Assembly: GCF_020595095.1 (NCBI RefSeq)
Contig: NZ_JAJDOP010000007.1
Location: forward strand, 62,001-126,000
Direction of reading: 5' to 3'
DNA from: Microvirga rosea
GTDB lineage: Bacteria > Pseudomonadota > Alphaproteobacteria > Rhizobiales > Beijerinckiaceae
Length of the DNA: 64,000 nt
Part shown: one piece after another, positions 16,625 through 27,536 of the stretch
How the letters are laid out: the number at the start of each line of letters is the position of its first letter
How positions within the stretch are numbered: the first letter of the stretch is position 1
Notes under the pieces: generated by a model
Seen by the model: the letters and a program-made list of their open reading frames with translations, nothing else
Databases searched by the model: none
What the model was told of the DNA's origin: nothing
Program-made: the position numbers and the translations under genes

Positions 16625-19600
16625 ATGCAGGTTTCAGACCTTTTCATTCGCCGTCCCGTCTTCGCCGTCGTGGTCAGCCTGCTGCTGGTCGTGGGCGGCT
16701 TGGCGTCCCTGATCAACTTGCCCGTCCGGGAATATCCGAGCGTGGACCGGCCTGTCGTTTCCGTCTCGACCATCTATCGCGGCGCCTCGAACGAGGTCGT
16801 CGAGAGTCGGATCACGGAGGTCATCGAGGGCGCGGTGGCGGGCATCGAAGGCATCCGCCAGATCAGCTCGCAGAGCCAGAACGAGCGCTCCTCCGTGTCG
16901 ATCGAGTTCGACGTTTCCCGCGACCCCGAAGGCGCGACGTCGGACGTGCGTGACGCCGTGTTCCGCGTCGTCGGCCGCCTCCCGGACGGGGTCGACCAGC
17001 CGGTCATCCGCAAGGTGGACGACAACGCCTCCGCGATCATGTGGATCAGCGTGACGTCGACGAGCCTCGACGCGCTCGAACTGAGCGACTTCCTGAAGCG
17101 TGTCTACGTGGATCGCCTGTCCACGGTGCCGGGCGTCGCCAATGTGTACCTCGCCGGCGAGCGGCGCTATGCCATGCGACTGTGGGTCGACCGGGCCGCG
17201 CTGGCAGCCCGCAACCTGACCGTTCAGGATCTCGAAAGCGCCATCAAGAAGCAGAACGTGGAGCTGCCGGGCGGGCGCATCGAGTCGCAGCAGCGCGAAT
17301 TCACCGTCAAGACGGATTCCCGCCTCGCCTCCCCGCGCGACTTCGAGCAGGTCATCGTTTCCAACAAGAACGGCTATCTGGTTCGGCTCGGCGAGGTGGT
17401 CCGGGTGGAAGTCGGCGCGGAAGATACCCGGTTTGAATTCTACGATTCCGGCAAGACCGCCGTCGGCATCGGCATCGTTCGCCAGTCGACCGCCAATACG
17501 CTCTCGGTTGCCAACGATGTCCGGGCTGAGCTGGCGCAGCTCAAGGATTCCCTGCCCCCCAACACCTCGGCCGATGTCTCCTATGACGAGAGCCAGTTCA
17601 TCAGCGCGTCCATCGAAGGCGTCCTGCATACTCTCGTCGAAGGCCTCGCCCTCGTCATTCTTGTGATCCTGCTGTTCCTGCGCGACTGGCGCTCGACGAT
17701 CGTCGCCATGGTGGCCATTCCGGTGTCGATCATCGCGGCCTTCATGGTGATGAGCTTTTTCAACGCGTCGGTGAACGTGCTGACTCTGCTGGCGATCGTG
17801 CTGGCGATCGGCATCGTGGTGGACGACGCGATCGTCGAAATCGAAAACGTCCATCGCCGCATCGAGGACGGTCAGCCGCCGCTGCTTGCATCGTTCGACG
17901 GCGCCCGTGAGATCGGATTTGCGGTGATCGCCACCACCGCAACGCTCATGGCGGTGTTCGTGCCGCTGGCCTTCATGACCGGCAATACGGGCAAGTTGTT
18001 CCGGGAATTCGCCATCACGCTCGCCGCCGCCATCTTTTTCTCCGGCGTGGTGGCGCGCACGCTCACGCCGATGCTGTGCTCCAAACTGATGGTGCCCGCC
18101 CACGGCCGCATTCAGCTCATGACGGAGCCCTTCTTCACCGGCATGAACAACGTCTACCGGCGCCTCCTGTCGCGGGCCCTGAAAGCGCCGCTGGTGATCC
18201 TGGCTCTCGGCGTCGCCGTATCGTTTGCGGCTTACGGTTTCTTCCAGATCATTCCGAAGGAGTTCTCTCCCACGGAAGATCGCGGCGCGATCATCGTCCA
18301 GGTGTCGGCCCCGGAAGGCGCGAGCCTGGACTACACCCGTGAGCGCGTGAAAGAGGTGGAAAAGCAGATCCTGCCCTATCAGGAAAAAGGGATCGTTGCG
18401 TCCATCACGAGCCAGGTCGCCCCGGGCTTCGCGCGGCCCTCGCCGGTCAATTCCGGCATCATCATCGTGCGCCTCGTGCCGTGGGACAAGCGCAGCATGA
18501 AACAGCAGCAGCTCACGCAGGAGCTGTTCGGAAAGGTGTCGAACTTCCCCGGCGCACGCGCCTTCCCGATCAACCCGGGATCCCTCGGCCAGCGTGGCCT
18601 GTCGCAGCCGATCCAATTCGTGCTCGGCGGTCCGGACTACAATACTCTGCGGGACTGGCGGGATATCGTGATGCAGAAGGCCCAGGAAACCGGGCTCTTC
18701 GTCAACATGGATTCCAACTACAAGGAATCTCAGCCCGATATCCGCGTGCAGATCGACCGCGCTCGCGCCGCCGATCTCGGCGTGTCCGTGGAGGATATCG
18801 GCCGGACGCTCGAACTGATGTTCGGCGAGACGGAGATCTCGACCTTCGTCAATCGCGGCGAGGAATATTCGGTCATCATGCGAGGACGCCCTGAGGACCG
18901 CGCGACGCCGAACGACTTGACGAACACATTCATGCGCTCGGCGAACGGCGAGCTCGTTCCCCTGTCCTCCTTCGTGACGCTGACGGAATCGGCCGCACCG
19001 CAGACGCTCAACCGTTTCGACCGGCTGCGCTCGATCACCATCCAGTCGACCTTGCGGCCGGGAACTTCTATCGGCGAAGGCCTGGCGGTCCTCGAGCAGA
19101 TCGTGCACGACAATCTGCCGGCGGAAGCACGCATCGGCTATACGGGTCAGTCGAAGGATTTCAGGGAATCCTCCAACGCCATCTATGTGACCTTCGGCAT
19201 GGCGCTGCTGGTGGTGTTTCTGGTGCTGGCGGCCCAATTCGAAAGTTGGATCAACCCGTTCATCATCATGCTGACCGTCCCGCTCGCGGTGACCGGCGGC
19301 TTGGCGGCCCTGGCGCTGACGGGACAATCCCTCAACATCTACAGCCAGATCGGCATGATCCTGCTCATCGGCCTCATGACCAAGAACGGCATCCTGATCG
19401 TCGAATTCTCGAACCAGCTTCGCGAGCAGGGCTACTCGGTGCGTGATGCGGTGATCGAGGCTTCCGTGCTGCGCCTGCGTCCGATCCTCATGACGTCGAT
19501 CGCCATGATCGGCGGCGCGATTCCCCTCGCATGGTCATCGGGAGCAGGCGCGGAAGCCCGCAATGCCATCGGTTCGGTGATCGTCGGCGGCGTTACCCTT

Positions 19601-19780
19601 TCCACCCTGCTGACGGTTCTCGTGGTGCCATCGATCTATCTGCTTCTCGGCGGCTACACCAAGCCCGCGACCTATGTCAGCGATCTGATCGAGAAACTGC
19701 GGGAACAGACCGGCATGCGTCCGCATGGGGAGGATATCGGCCAGGCCGAGCAACGTCCGCCGGCCCATCCGGCGGAGTGA
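16625..19780 (+). CDS. RND-family multidrug efflux permease (AcrB/MexB-like)
   Basis: The 1,051-residue inner-membrane transporter has the RND layout: TM1 (residues 13-30), a large periplasmic porter domain, TM2-TM6, a second porter domain and TM8-TM12. Two halves repeat the same plan. The TM4 proton-relay aspartates are visible in AIGIVVDDAIVEIENV. Periplasmic phrases such as RPVFAVVVSLLLVVGG and VREYPSVDRPVVSVST are standard at the N-terminus. It exports hydrophobic compounds by proton antiport with the upstream adaptor. Substrate cannot be inferred. It is convergent with an outer-membrane protein gene. Confidence 0.95.
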   Translation: MQVSDLFIRRPVFAVVVSLLLVVGGLASLINLPVREYPSVDRPVVSVSTIYRGASNEVVESRITEVIEGAVAGIEGIRQISSQSQNERSSVSIEFDVSRDPEGATSDVRDAVFRVVGRLPDGVDQPVIRKVDDNASAIMWISVTSTSLDALELSDFLKRVYVDRLSTVPGVANVYLAGERRYAMRLWVDRAALAARNLTVQDLESAIKKQNVELPGGRIESQQREFTVKTDSRLASPRDFEQVIVSNKNGYLVRLGEVVRVEVGAEDTRFEFYDSGKTAVGIGIVRQSTANTLSVANDVRAELAQLKDSLPPNTSADVSYDESQFISASIEGVLHTLVEGLALVILVILLFLRDWRSTIVAMVAIPVSIIAAFMVMSFFNASVNVLTLLAIVLAIGIVVDDAIVEIENVHRRIEDGQPPLLASFDGAREIGFAVIATTATLMAVFVPLAFMTGNTGKLFREFAITLAAAIFFSGVVARTLTPMLCSKLMVPAHGRIQLMTEPFFTGMNNVYRRLLSRALKAPLVILALGVAVSFAAYGFFQIIPKEFSPTEDRGAIIVQVSAPEGASLDYTRERVKEVEKQILPYQEKGIVASITSQVAPGFARPSPVNSGIIIVRLVPWDKRSMKQQQLTQELFGKVSNFPGARAFPINPGSLGQRGLSQPIQFVLGGPDYNTLRDWRDIVMQKAQETGLFVNMDSNYKESQPDIRVQIDRARAADLGVSVEDIGRTLELMFGETEISTFVNRGEEYSVIMRGRPEDRATPNDLTNTFMRSANGELVPLSSFVTLTESAAPQTLNRFDRLRSITIQSTLRPGTSIGEGLAVLEQIVHDNLPAEARIGYTGQSKDFRESSNAIYVTFGMALLVVFLVLAAQFESWINPFIIMLTVPLAVTGGLAALALTGQSLNIYSQIGMILLIGLMTKNGILIVEFSNQLREQGYSVRDAVIEASVLRLRPILMTSIAMIGGAIPLAWSSGAGAEARNAIGSVIVGGVTLSTLLTVLVVPSIYLLLGGYTKPATYVSDLIEKLREQTGMRPHGEDIGQAEQRPPAHPAE

Positions 19781-19795
19781 AGGTTTCCTTGATGA

Positions 19796-19818
19796 GCCCG
19801 ATGCGCCTTGCATCGGGC
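19796..19818. terminator. Hairpin between the convergent RND pump and outer-membrane protein genes
   Basis: GCCCGATGC (19796-19804) and GCATCGGGC (19810-19818) form a perfect 9-bp stem with a 5-nt loop, 15 bp past the pump stop. There is no T-run, so termination is probable by position only. Confidence 0.55.
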
Positions 19819-19826
19819 GGAGGCGC

Positions 19827-20588
19827 TCAATTGAAATAATACCGCGCGCCGATGCGCAGCTCATGCGTGCCGAGGCTGCGGGCGCGGATCGGCGGCTCCC
19901 CGTTTTCCAGGAAGCCGGTGCGTGCCCAGCCCAGATGGCTGTAGCGGTAGCCGATATCGAGCTTCAGGTTCGCCGTCAGATCGACCGCGACACCACCCGT
20001 CAGAGCCCAGGCCAGAGCCGTCTGCGTCCGGGCCGGCAGGTCTTGCGGGACGGCCATGCCGGCAATGGTCCGTTGAGCCTCATCCATCCTGTTCCGGCTG
20101 ACGCCGATGCCCGCGCCGAGGTAGGGTGTGACGCCGTCCCAGAGCGGCAGATCGATATAGGCATTGAGGAGAACGGTCGTCGCCTCGAAATCCGCCCGGT
20201 CGAATGCCAGGCCGGAGGCGCCACCCCAGCGGCTGCCCTTGTAGGTCGCACCGAACCGATGATCGATGGTCAGGTCGGTTCGCAAGAAGGGAGCCAGCTG
20301 AAAACCGATGCCTCCTCCGAGGCTCACCTCCCGGTCGAAGCGGGCCTTGTTCAAAGCCGGCGTGAAAGCCGTTCCAAGGTCGCGCCCATGGCGCAGCACC
20401 GGCTCGTCGAGCCCGATATCGCCACGCAGATACCAGCCCGAAGCGGTCGGCTCGTCGGAATCGTCGAGCACTGGCGCCGGCGGAAGGTCCGCCCCGTAGG
20501 CCATCGATCCGGCGAGGCTCAGGGCCAGGCTTGCCAGGGCAAGGAAGGTCTGACGCAATCGAAATCTCCGCAATGGACAGGTCGGCAT
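19827..20588 (-). CDS. Outer-membrane beta-barrel protein (Omp25/Omp31-like)
   Basis: The 253-residue precursor has a Sec signal peptide (hydrophobic LALASLALSLAGSMAYG, cleavage near AYG-A). A mature barrel of alternating aromatic and small residues follows, ending ...ELRIGARYYFN with a C-terminal Phe-Asn and near-terminal aromatics typical of porin-like barrels. GWYLRGDIGLD at the start of the barrel matches the Rhizobiales Omp25/Omp31/RopB style. The start is uncertain: ATG 20588 gives an unusually charged leader, whereas a TTG about 36 nt downstream has GGAG in front and gives a compact signal peptide (MRQTFLALASLAL). Confidence 0.85.
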   Translation of the reverse strand: MPTCPLRRFRLRQTFLALASLALSLAGSMAYGADLPPAPVLDDSDEPTASGWYLRGDIGLDEPVLRHGRDLGTAFTPALNKARFDREVSLGGGIGFQLAPFLRTDLTIDHRFGATYKGSRWGGASGLAFDRADFEATTVLLNAYIDLPLWDGVTPYLGAGIGVSRNRMDEAQRTIAGMAVPQDLPARTQTALAWALTGGVAVDLTANLKLDIGYRYSHLGWARTGFLENGEPPIRARSLGTHELRIGARYYFN

Positions 20589-20954
20589 CGGCCATCCGGG
20601 ACGGCCGGACCGAGGGCCGCAACCCTAATGCGGAGATGTTAAGCGCCGCTTAACCTTAACGGATCGTTCGGGGGACGCTCCCTGTCATTCCGGGGCGAGC
20701 GTCGCGAGAGCCCGGAACCCATAACCCCTAACGGTTCGAGATGAGGCACTACGGCAGCCGTTGCGTCTTTTCCGGAATCCTCAGCGGCTCTGGGTTCCGG
20801 GCTCCGCTGCGCGGCCCCGGAATGACGGGGGTGTCCCTGTGTCATTCCGGATTGCCGCAAGGCAAGTCCGGAACCCAGAACCACTCACTGCGCAGCATGA
20901 GCCGCAGCGGCTCTCGCAGCTCCCCATCCTGAATGCGTTTGGATGATCGGATGG
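20589..20954. other. Intergenic region filled by palindromic interspersed repeats
   Basis: The 366 bp between the outer-membrane protein gene and glmM contain no supportable gene. Most of it is a cluster of palindromic repeat units (20683-20883). The rest is low-complexity flank and a presumed glmM 3' region. Confidence 0.6.
20683..20883. repeat. Cluster of palindromic interspersed repeats
   Basis: Three related units alternate in orientation. The first begins TGTCATTCCGGGGCGAGCG and runs into GAGCCCGGAACCCATAACC. The second is its inverse, ending GGGTTCCGGGCTCCGCT and CCCCGGAATGACGG. The third begins TGTCATTCCGGATTGCCGC and ends TCCGGAACCCAGAACC. A related unit lies at 39131-39236. Such mirror units around TCATTCCGG are widespread in alphaproteobacterial intergenic DNA. 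Confidence 0.75.
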
Positions 20955-22331
20955 TCAGGCCGCGCCCTTGATGGGAGCTTCCGCCAGTGTCTGGCTGGCG
21001 ACGCGGGAGACCGCGTCCACTACATCGTCGACGACGCGGGTGATGAGATCGCTGTCATCGCCTTCCGCCATGACGCGGATGACCGGCTCCGTGCCCGATG
21101 GTCGGATGACGAGGCGACCATTGGCGCCGAGGCGCTCGCGTCCGGCTTCGATCGCCTTCACCACGGACTCGGCCTGCAGCGGCTGTCCGGCCTTGTAGCG
21201 GACATTCTTGAGGATCTGCGGCAAGGGTTCGAAGCAATGGCAGACTTCGGAAACCGGCTTGTCGAGGCGCTTCACGACGGCCAGGAGCTGGAGAGCCGCA
21301 ATCAATCCATCGCCTGTCGTGGTGTAATCGGACATGATGATATGGCCGGATTGCTCGCCGCCGAGATTGAAGCCATGCGCACGCATGTGCTCGAGCACAT
21401 ACCGGTCGCCCACCGCCGTGCGGATCAGGCTGAGGCCGAGATCGCTGAGATAGCGCTCGAGACCGAGATTGGACATGATCGTGGCAACAATGCCGCCCTG
21501 GGCCAGGCGACCGTCTTCCTGCCAGGAGCGCGCCACGACACCCATGAGCTGATCGCCGTCGACCTTGTGCCCCTTCTCGTCGACGATGAGCACCCGGTCG
21601 GCGTCTCCGTCGAGGGCAATGCCCACGTCCGCCCGCAGCTCCCGCACCTTGTTGACCAGGGCATCAGGGGCGGTGGAGCCGACCTCGTGGTTGATGTTGA
21701 AGCCGTTCGGCTCGACGCCGATGGACATGACCTCGGCCCCAAGCTCCCAGAGAGCTTCCGGAGCGACCTTGTAGCCGGCCCCGTTGGCGCAATCGATCAC
21801 GACCCGCATGCCTTCCAGGTCCAACTGGCGCGGCAGGGTGCGCTTGGCGAACTCGATATAGCGGGCATCGGCGCTCTCGATGCGCTTGGCGCGCCCGAGC
21901 AGGGAGGAGCCGGCGAGCCGGTGGGAAAGATCGGATTCCAGCAGCCTTTCGATCTCGTGCTCCACATCGTCGTTGAGCTTGAAGCCGTCGGGCCCGAACA
22001 GCTTGATGCCGTTATCCTCGTAAGGATTGTGCGAAGCGGAGATCATCACGCCGAGGTCGCAGCGCATGGAGCGGGTCAACATGGCCACGGCGGGCGTCGG
22101 CATGGGGCCGAGCAGCAGAACGTCCATGCCCACGGAGGTGAAGCCCGCCACGAGGGCATTCTCGATCATGTAGCCGGAAAGGCGGGTGTCCTTGCCGATG
22201 ATGACCCGATGGCGATAGTCGCCCCGCTGGAACATGAGACCGGCCGCCTGTCCGACCTTCAGGGCGAGGTCGGGGGTGATGACGCCGTTGGCGCGGCCAC
22301 GGATGCCGTCTGTTCCAAAGTATTTGCGCAC
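20955..22331 (-). CDS. glmM: Phosphoglucosamine mutase
   Basis: The 458-residue enzyme converts glucosamine-6-phosphate to glucosamine-1-phosphate for UDP-GlcNAc, feeding peptidoglycan and LPS. The start [15 protein letters not shown] is the family N-terminus. The phosphoserine loop is [14 protein letters not shown] with Ser100, the metal loop is [10 protein letters not shown], the sugar loop is GGEQSGHII, and the C-terminal phosphate loop is [15 protein letters not shown] 22331 is chosen because the family begins there and GGAG lies upstream; the frame is open to 22445 without family sequence. It follows ftsH on the same strand, as in many Rhizobiales, but a terminator separates them. Confidence 0.96.
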   Translation of the reverse strand: MRKYFGTDGIRGRANGVITPDLALKVGQAAGLMFQRGDYRHRVIIGKDTRLSGYMIENALVAGFTSVGMDVLLLGPMPTPAVAMLTRSMRCDLGVMISASHNPYEDNGIKLFGPDGFKLNDDVEHEIERLLESDLSHRLAGSSLLGRAKRIESADARYIEFAKRTLPRQLDLEGMRVVIDCANGAGYKVAPEALWELGAEVMSIGVEPNGFNINHEVGSTAPDALVNKVRELRADVGIALDGDADRVLIVDEKGHKVDGDQLMGVVARSWQEDGRLAQGGIVATIMSNLGLERYLSDLGLSLIRTAVGDRYVLEHMRAHGFNLGGEQSGHIIMSDYTTTGDGLIAALQLLAVVKRLDKPVSEVCHCFEPLPQILKNVRYKAGQPLQAESVVKAIEAGRERLGANGRLVIRPSGTEPVIRVMAEGDDSDLITRVVDDVVDAVSRVASQTLAEAPIKGAA

Positions 22332-22501
22332 GTGCTGGTTCTCCGCCTTCTGTAGCGCCGATACGCGCTTTGGTCTTTTCAAAGCAACCTCCCTGAATCG
22401 GGTCAAGGCTTTCAGGCCAATACGGCCATCACAAGTGATGAGCAATTGTTACAATTCAGGGATCGGATGCTCTGAAGAAGTCTTAAACTTCTTGAATTCA
22501 C

Positions 22502-22528
22502 AAAAAAACGCCCGCTCGAGGCGGGCGC
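22502..22528 (-). terminator. Intrinsic terminator after ftsH
   Basis: On the minus strand CGCCCGC-CTCGA-GCGGGCG is a 7-bp GC stem directly followed by seven T residues, 29 bp past the ftsH stop. It should separate ftsH from glmM. Confidence 0.92.
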
Positions 22529-22556
22529 TTCGTTCTTACGGAGTGCTTCGAAAAAT

Positions 22557-24476
<1,920 letters not shown>

Positions 24477-24621
24477 CGGATCAGTTTTTCTGCCCCAGAG
24501 GGAGATGAGCGCGGAGGACACCCCCGCGCGGCTAAACTCAATGTAGGCGTGCGTTTCCCCCTTGCCAAGGGAATGAGGCGCCTCTGCGGCATCTTCGGCT
24601 GCCTTTGATGAATAGTCTTGG

Positions 24622-25647
24622 CTAACGACCCCGCTTGCGCGGAGGTTCCGGGGCGATCGTGAGGCGTCCGTGGCGGTCGAGCTGGAGCAAGGCACCAGCG
24701 ACCGTCATGCGCAGCCCCTCCCCTCGCCCCAGCGCCCCGCGAAGGCGCTCCGTGCAAGCCTCCAGGCGAACGAGCCGGCTGGCTTCCAGGCGGATGCCGG
24801 CGCTTTGAAGAGCCCCCAGAAGAACCCGAAGCGCGATCTCGAACGGTTCTTCGGCCAGGGGAGCGGCATGAAGGCGCAAGGCTCCCTCGCCGATCTCGCA
24901 TCCTGCCCGCCCCAAGGCTTCCTCGGCCTTGCGACCCAGCGCTTCCTCCACCTGGCGGGCTCTGCGGGCAAGGCCCGCCAAGCGCTCCGCCGTCAATCCC
25001 TCGGCCGCGAGGGCAGGCATCAGGCGGCGCCACCGGACCCGGGCGAAGCGCTCGTCGGCGTTCGAGGGATCCTGCACGAAAGGCCACTCTTCCCGTGAAC
25101 ACAGGTCCAGAAGCAGCTGCTTCGGGCAGGCGAGCAGGGGCCGGACATGGCGAAGTCCATCCCGATCCCGCTCCGGCCGCATCCCTCCGAGTCCGGCGAG
25201 GCCGGATCCGCGCGACAGACGGATCAGGACGGTCTCCGCCTGATCGTCCAGAGTATGGGCCGTGACGAGATGGGTCGCGCCGAGGTCGTGGGCCCAGGCG
25301 ATGAGGAGGTCGTAGCGGGCATCGCGCGCGGCCTCCTGCAGGCCGGTGGTCGGCTTGGGGCCCGACCAGACGAGGGTGTGGTGGGACAAGCCGAGAGCGG
25401 CCGCCTCCCGCGCCACGAAATCGGCCTCCTGCGCGGCCTCCGGCCGCAGCCGATGATCGACGGTCGCCACAGCGATGGGAGGACGAGGCGTTTCCTGGCT
25501 CCAGTGGGCAAGAAGATGCATTAGCGCCATGGAATCCGGCCCGCCGGAAACGGCAGCCAGGATGGCCTTCGCGGAATACAGGGACGAGAAAAGACTGTTC
25601 AACCGCTCAGCGGAAAGGAGATCGTCCGGGGCGGAGGAGAATGGCAC
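24622..25647 (-). CDS. tilS: tRNA(Ile)-lysidine synthetase
   Basis: The 341-residue enzyme attaches lysine to C34 of the CAU-anticodon tRNA-Ile, so that it reads AUA. The ATP-pyrophosphatase P-loop is [16 protein letters not shown] (SGGPDS at residues 34-39). [32 protein letters not shown] is the second signature. The C-terminal part (about 235-341) is shorter than in E. coli TilS, lacking its full C-terminal domain, as in many alphaproteobacteria. It lies between cpoB and ftsH on one strand with short gaps, so pal-cpoB-tilS-ftsH may be read together. Confidence 0.94.
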   Translation of the reverse strand: MPFSSAPDDLLSAERLNSLFSSLYSAKAILAAVSGGPDSMALMHLLAHWSQETPRPPIAVATVDHRLRPEAAQEADFVAREAAALGLSHHTLVWSGPKPTTGLQEAARDARYDLLIAWAHDLGATHLVTAHTLDDQAETVLIRLSRGSGLAGLGGMRPERDRDGLRHVRPLLACPKQLLLDLCSREEWPFVQDPSNADERFARVRWRRLMPALAAEGLTAERLAGLARRARQVEEALGRKAEEALGRAGCEIGEGALRLHAAPLAEEPFEIALRVLLGALQSAGIRLEASRLVRLEACTERLRGALGRGEGLRMTVAGALLQLDRHGRLTIAPEPPRKRGR

Positions 25648-25671
25648 GCGGCGCAGGAGCAGGCGCGACGG

Positions 25672-26652
25672 CTAGCTGCACTTGGAGCGGCGCTGTTCGC
25701 GCTCGGAACCTTGGCGCACGGCGGCGGAAGCCTGCGGGTACTTTCGGTCGAGCTCGGCGAACACGGCGCAGGCGCGGTCCTTGGCGCCCAGGCTGTTCAG
25801 GGCGATGCCGAGCTTCAGAAGCGCGTCGGGCGCGCGGGCGGCGTTCGGATGATCGGTGGACACGTTCAGGAACTGCTCGGCCGCCTCCCGGTAGCGGTTG
25901 CGCTGCATGTAGGTCTCGCCAAGCCAGTAGGATGCCTCCGGGACGAGACGGTCGCGGGGGTTGGACTGGAGGAAGCGCCGGAAGCCCATTTCGGCCTCCT
26001 CATACTGCCGTTGGGTGAAATACCCATAGGCCATCTCGAAATCCGATCGCGGATCCCCGACGCTCGTGGCGGCCACGCTCGGCCCCCGGGACGGGGGCGC
26101 GGCAACGGCGGGGGCCGGGGGAGCGGCAGCCACGCGGCCGGTCGGATTGATGTCCAGCGGCGCGGCATCCATGGCCATCTCGTCTTCTTCGATCAGCTCC
26201 CCGATCCCGGAGGGCTGATCGGCCATGGCCTGGCCGCCGGGCAGCCCCAACGGCGGCTGCGCCTCGGCCGTGAGAGGCACGGACGGAGCGGTTGTTCCTA
26301 AAGGACGAGGAGCGCCGGGAGCCCCCGGCGCTTCTGACGGATCGAAGAGATCGCTGCGACGCTGCGGTTGCGCCTGTGGCTGAGCCGGACGCGGCGGCGT
26401 GGTGGCGGACGGGGCCCTGCTGCCCCCGCCGCGGCCTTCCTGGAAGCGGAACTCCACGTCTTCCTGGAATTTCCGGAGCTGCTCCTTGAGCACTTGGTTC
26501 TCGTGCTGAAGCTGCTCCATTTGACCGGACATCTGCCTGAATTGGCTCTCAAGCCGGTTGAGCCGCACGATGGCGTCGGCGGCGTCCTGCGCGAAGGCAG
26601 GCGCCGACAAGGCGGTCATGAGGGTAAGAAACACGATCAGGCGGCGCAGCAT
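25672..26652 (-). CDS. cpoB: Cell division coordinator CpoB (YbgF)
   Basis: The 326-residue periplasmic protein couples peptidoglycan synthesis and Tol-Pal outer-membrane constriction in E. coli. The start MLRRLIVFLTLMTALSAPAFA is a clear signal peptide. Residues about 25-65 form the trimerising coiled coil (VRLNRLESQFRQMSGQMEQLQHE and following). A Pro/Ala-rich linker runs to about 205, and the C-terminal TPR domain (205-326) includes YFTQRQYEEAEMGFRRFL and SYWLGETYMQRNRY. The ATG at 26652 is preferred over the open frame upstream, which is non-coding in style. It lies 122 bp downstream of pal. Confidence 0.94.
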   Translation of the reverse strand: MLRRLIVFLTLMTALSAPAFAQDAADAIVRLNRLESQFRQMSGQMEQLQHENQVLKEQLRKFQEDVEFRFQEGRGGGSRAPSATTPPRPAQPQAQPQRRSDLFDPSEAPGAPGAPRPLGTTAPSVPLTAEAQPPLGLPGGQAMADQPSGIGELIEEDEMAMDAAPLDINPTGRVAAAPPAPAVAAPPSRGPSVAATSVGDPRSDFEMAYGYFTQRQYEEAEMGFRRFLQSNPRDRLVPEASYWLGETYMQRNRYREAAEQFLNVSTDHPNAARAPDALLKLGIALNSLGAKDRACAVFAELDRKYPQASAAVRQGSEREQRRSKCS

Positions 26653-26774
26653 GCTCGGGTACCATGAGGGTCGTATGGAGGGTGCCGATAACACAAATGC
26701 GCCGCCACGGCGAGATTGTGGCGGCGCAGTCCAGCCCTCCGCCAAATGGGAGGAAATGGGTTTCATGAGAGGCC

Positions 26775-27278
26775 TTATGCGCCAGCGCCGGTGTTCAGGA
26801 CCGTGACGGCGCGACGGTTCTGCGACCAGCAGGAGATGTCGTTGCAGACCGCGACCGGGCGCTCCTTGCCATAGGACACGGTGCGCAGACGGGACGCGTT
26901 GATGCCGCGGGACACCAGATAGTCGCGAACGTTCTGGGCGCGGCGGGCGCTCAGGGAGAAGTTGTACTCGCGGGTGCCGCGCTCGTCCGCGTGGCCTTCG
27001 ATGATGAAGGTGTAGTTCGGGTAGCGGTTGAGCCACTGAGCCTGCTTATCGAGGGTCGCGGCGGCCGTGGGGGTCAGGTCGGTCTGGTCCGTTTCGAAGA
27101 AAACACGATCGCCCACATTGACCACGAAGTCCTGGGCGCTGCCCGGTGTGGCGGCTCCACCGGCTCCAAAGCCGCCGCCGGCCCCATCGGCCATTCCATC
27201 TTTATTGGACGAACACGCCGCCGCCCCGAGGGCGAGGACGATGGCAGCGGCGAACTTGACGGCGCGCAACGTCATCAT
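26775..27278 (-). CDS. pal: Peptidoglycan-associated lipoprotein Pal
   Basis: The 167-residue outer-membrane lipoprotein anchors the outer membrane to peptidoglycan and binds TolB. A lipobox LGAAAC follows the signal sequence, so the Cys near residue 22 is lipidated. A Gly/Ala linker precedes the OmpA-C domain, whose peptidoglycan motif reads IIEGHADERGTREYNFSLSARRAQNVRDYL in stretches; Asp and Arg contacts are present. ATG 27278 has GGAG 8 nt upstream, better than the TTG at 27284. It is separated from tolB by four unrelated genes (27.5-31.3 kb), unlike the usual tolB-pal adjacency. Confidence 0.95.
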   Translation of the reverse strand: MMTLRAVKFAAAIVLALGAAACSSNKDGMADGAGGGFGAGGAATPGSAQDFVVNVGDRVFFETDQTDLTPTAAATLDKQAQWLNRYPNYTFIIEGHADERGTREYNFSLSARRAQNVRDYLVSRGINASRLRTVSYGKERPVAVCNDISCWSQNRRAVTVLNTGAGA

Positions 27279-27536
27279 TGGCAATACTCCTTACACATAC
27301 GTCTGCCGAACGTTGTGTGATCTATATCGGGCGATGGTTAAGGGAGGGTTCCGTCGATCGGACGAGGAGAGGCTGGATTAAGGTGAATCGAACCCGGGTC
27401 GGGAAACCTGGGCTTAGGGTTAATTAGGAGTAAATGCGGCAAAGAGTTGGCGGCGCCGCAAGGCCGGGCCCCGCGACGGATCGACGTTCCACAGCTTACG
27501 GCGAAGCCGAAAGGCGGTTTCGTGCGTTATGGGAAC

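Noticed and set aside
16634..19327. Long antisense frame inside the RND pump gene
   Set aside because: Composition is typical of the antisense of high-GC coding DNA (His/Arg/Asp-rich); the plus-strand frame has full RND motifs.
20741..20946. Short open frames inside the palindromic repeat cluster
   Set aside because: They consist of repeat sequence translated in two frames and have no Shine-Dalgarno.
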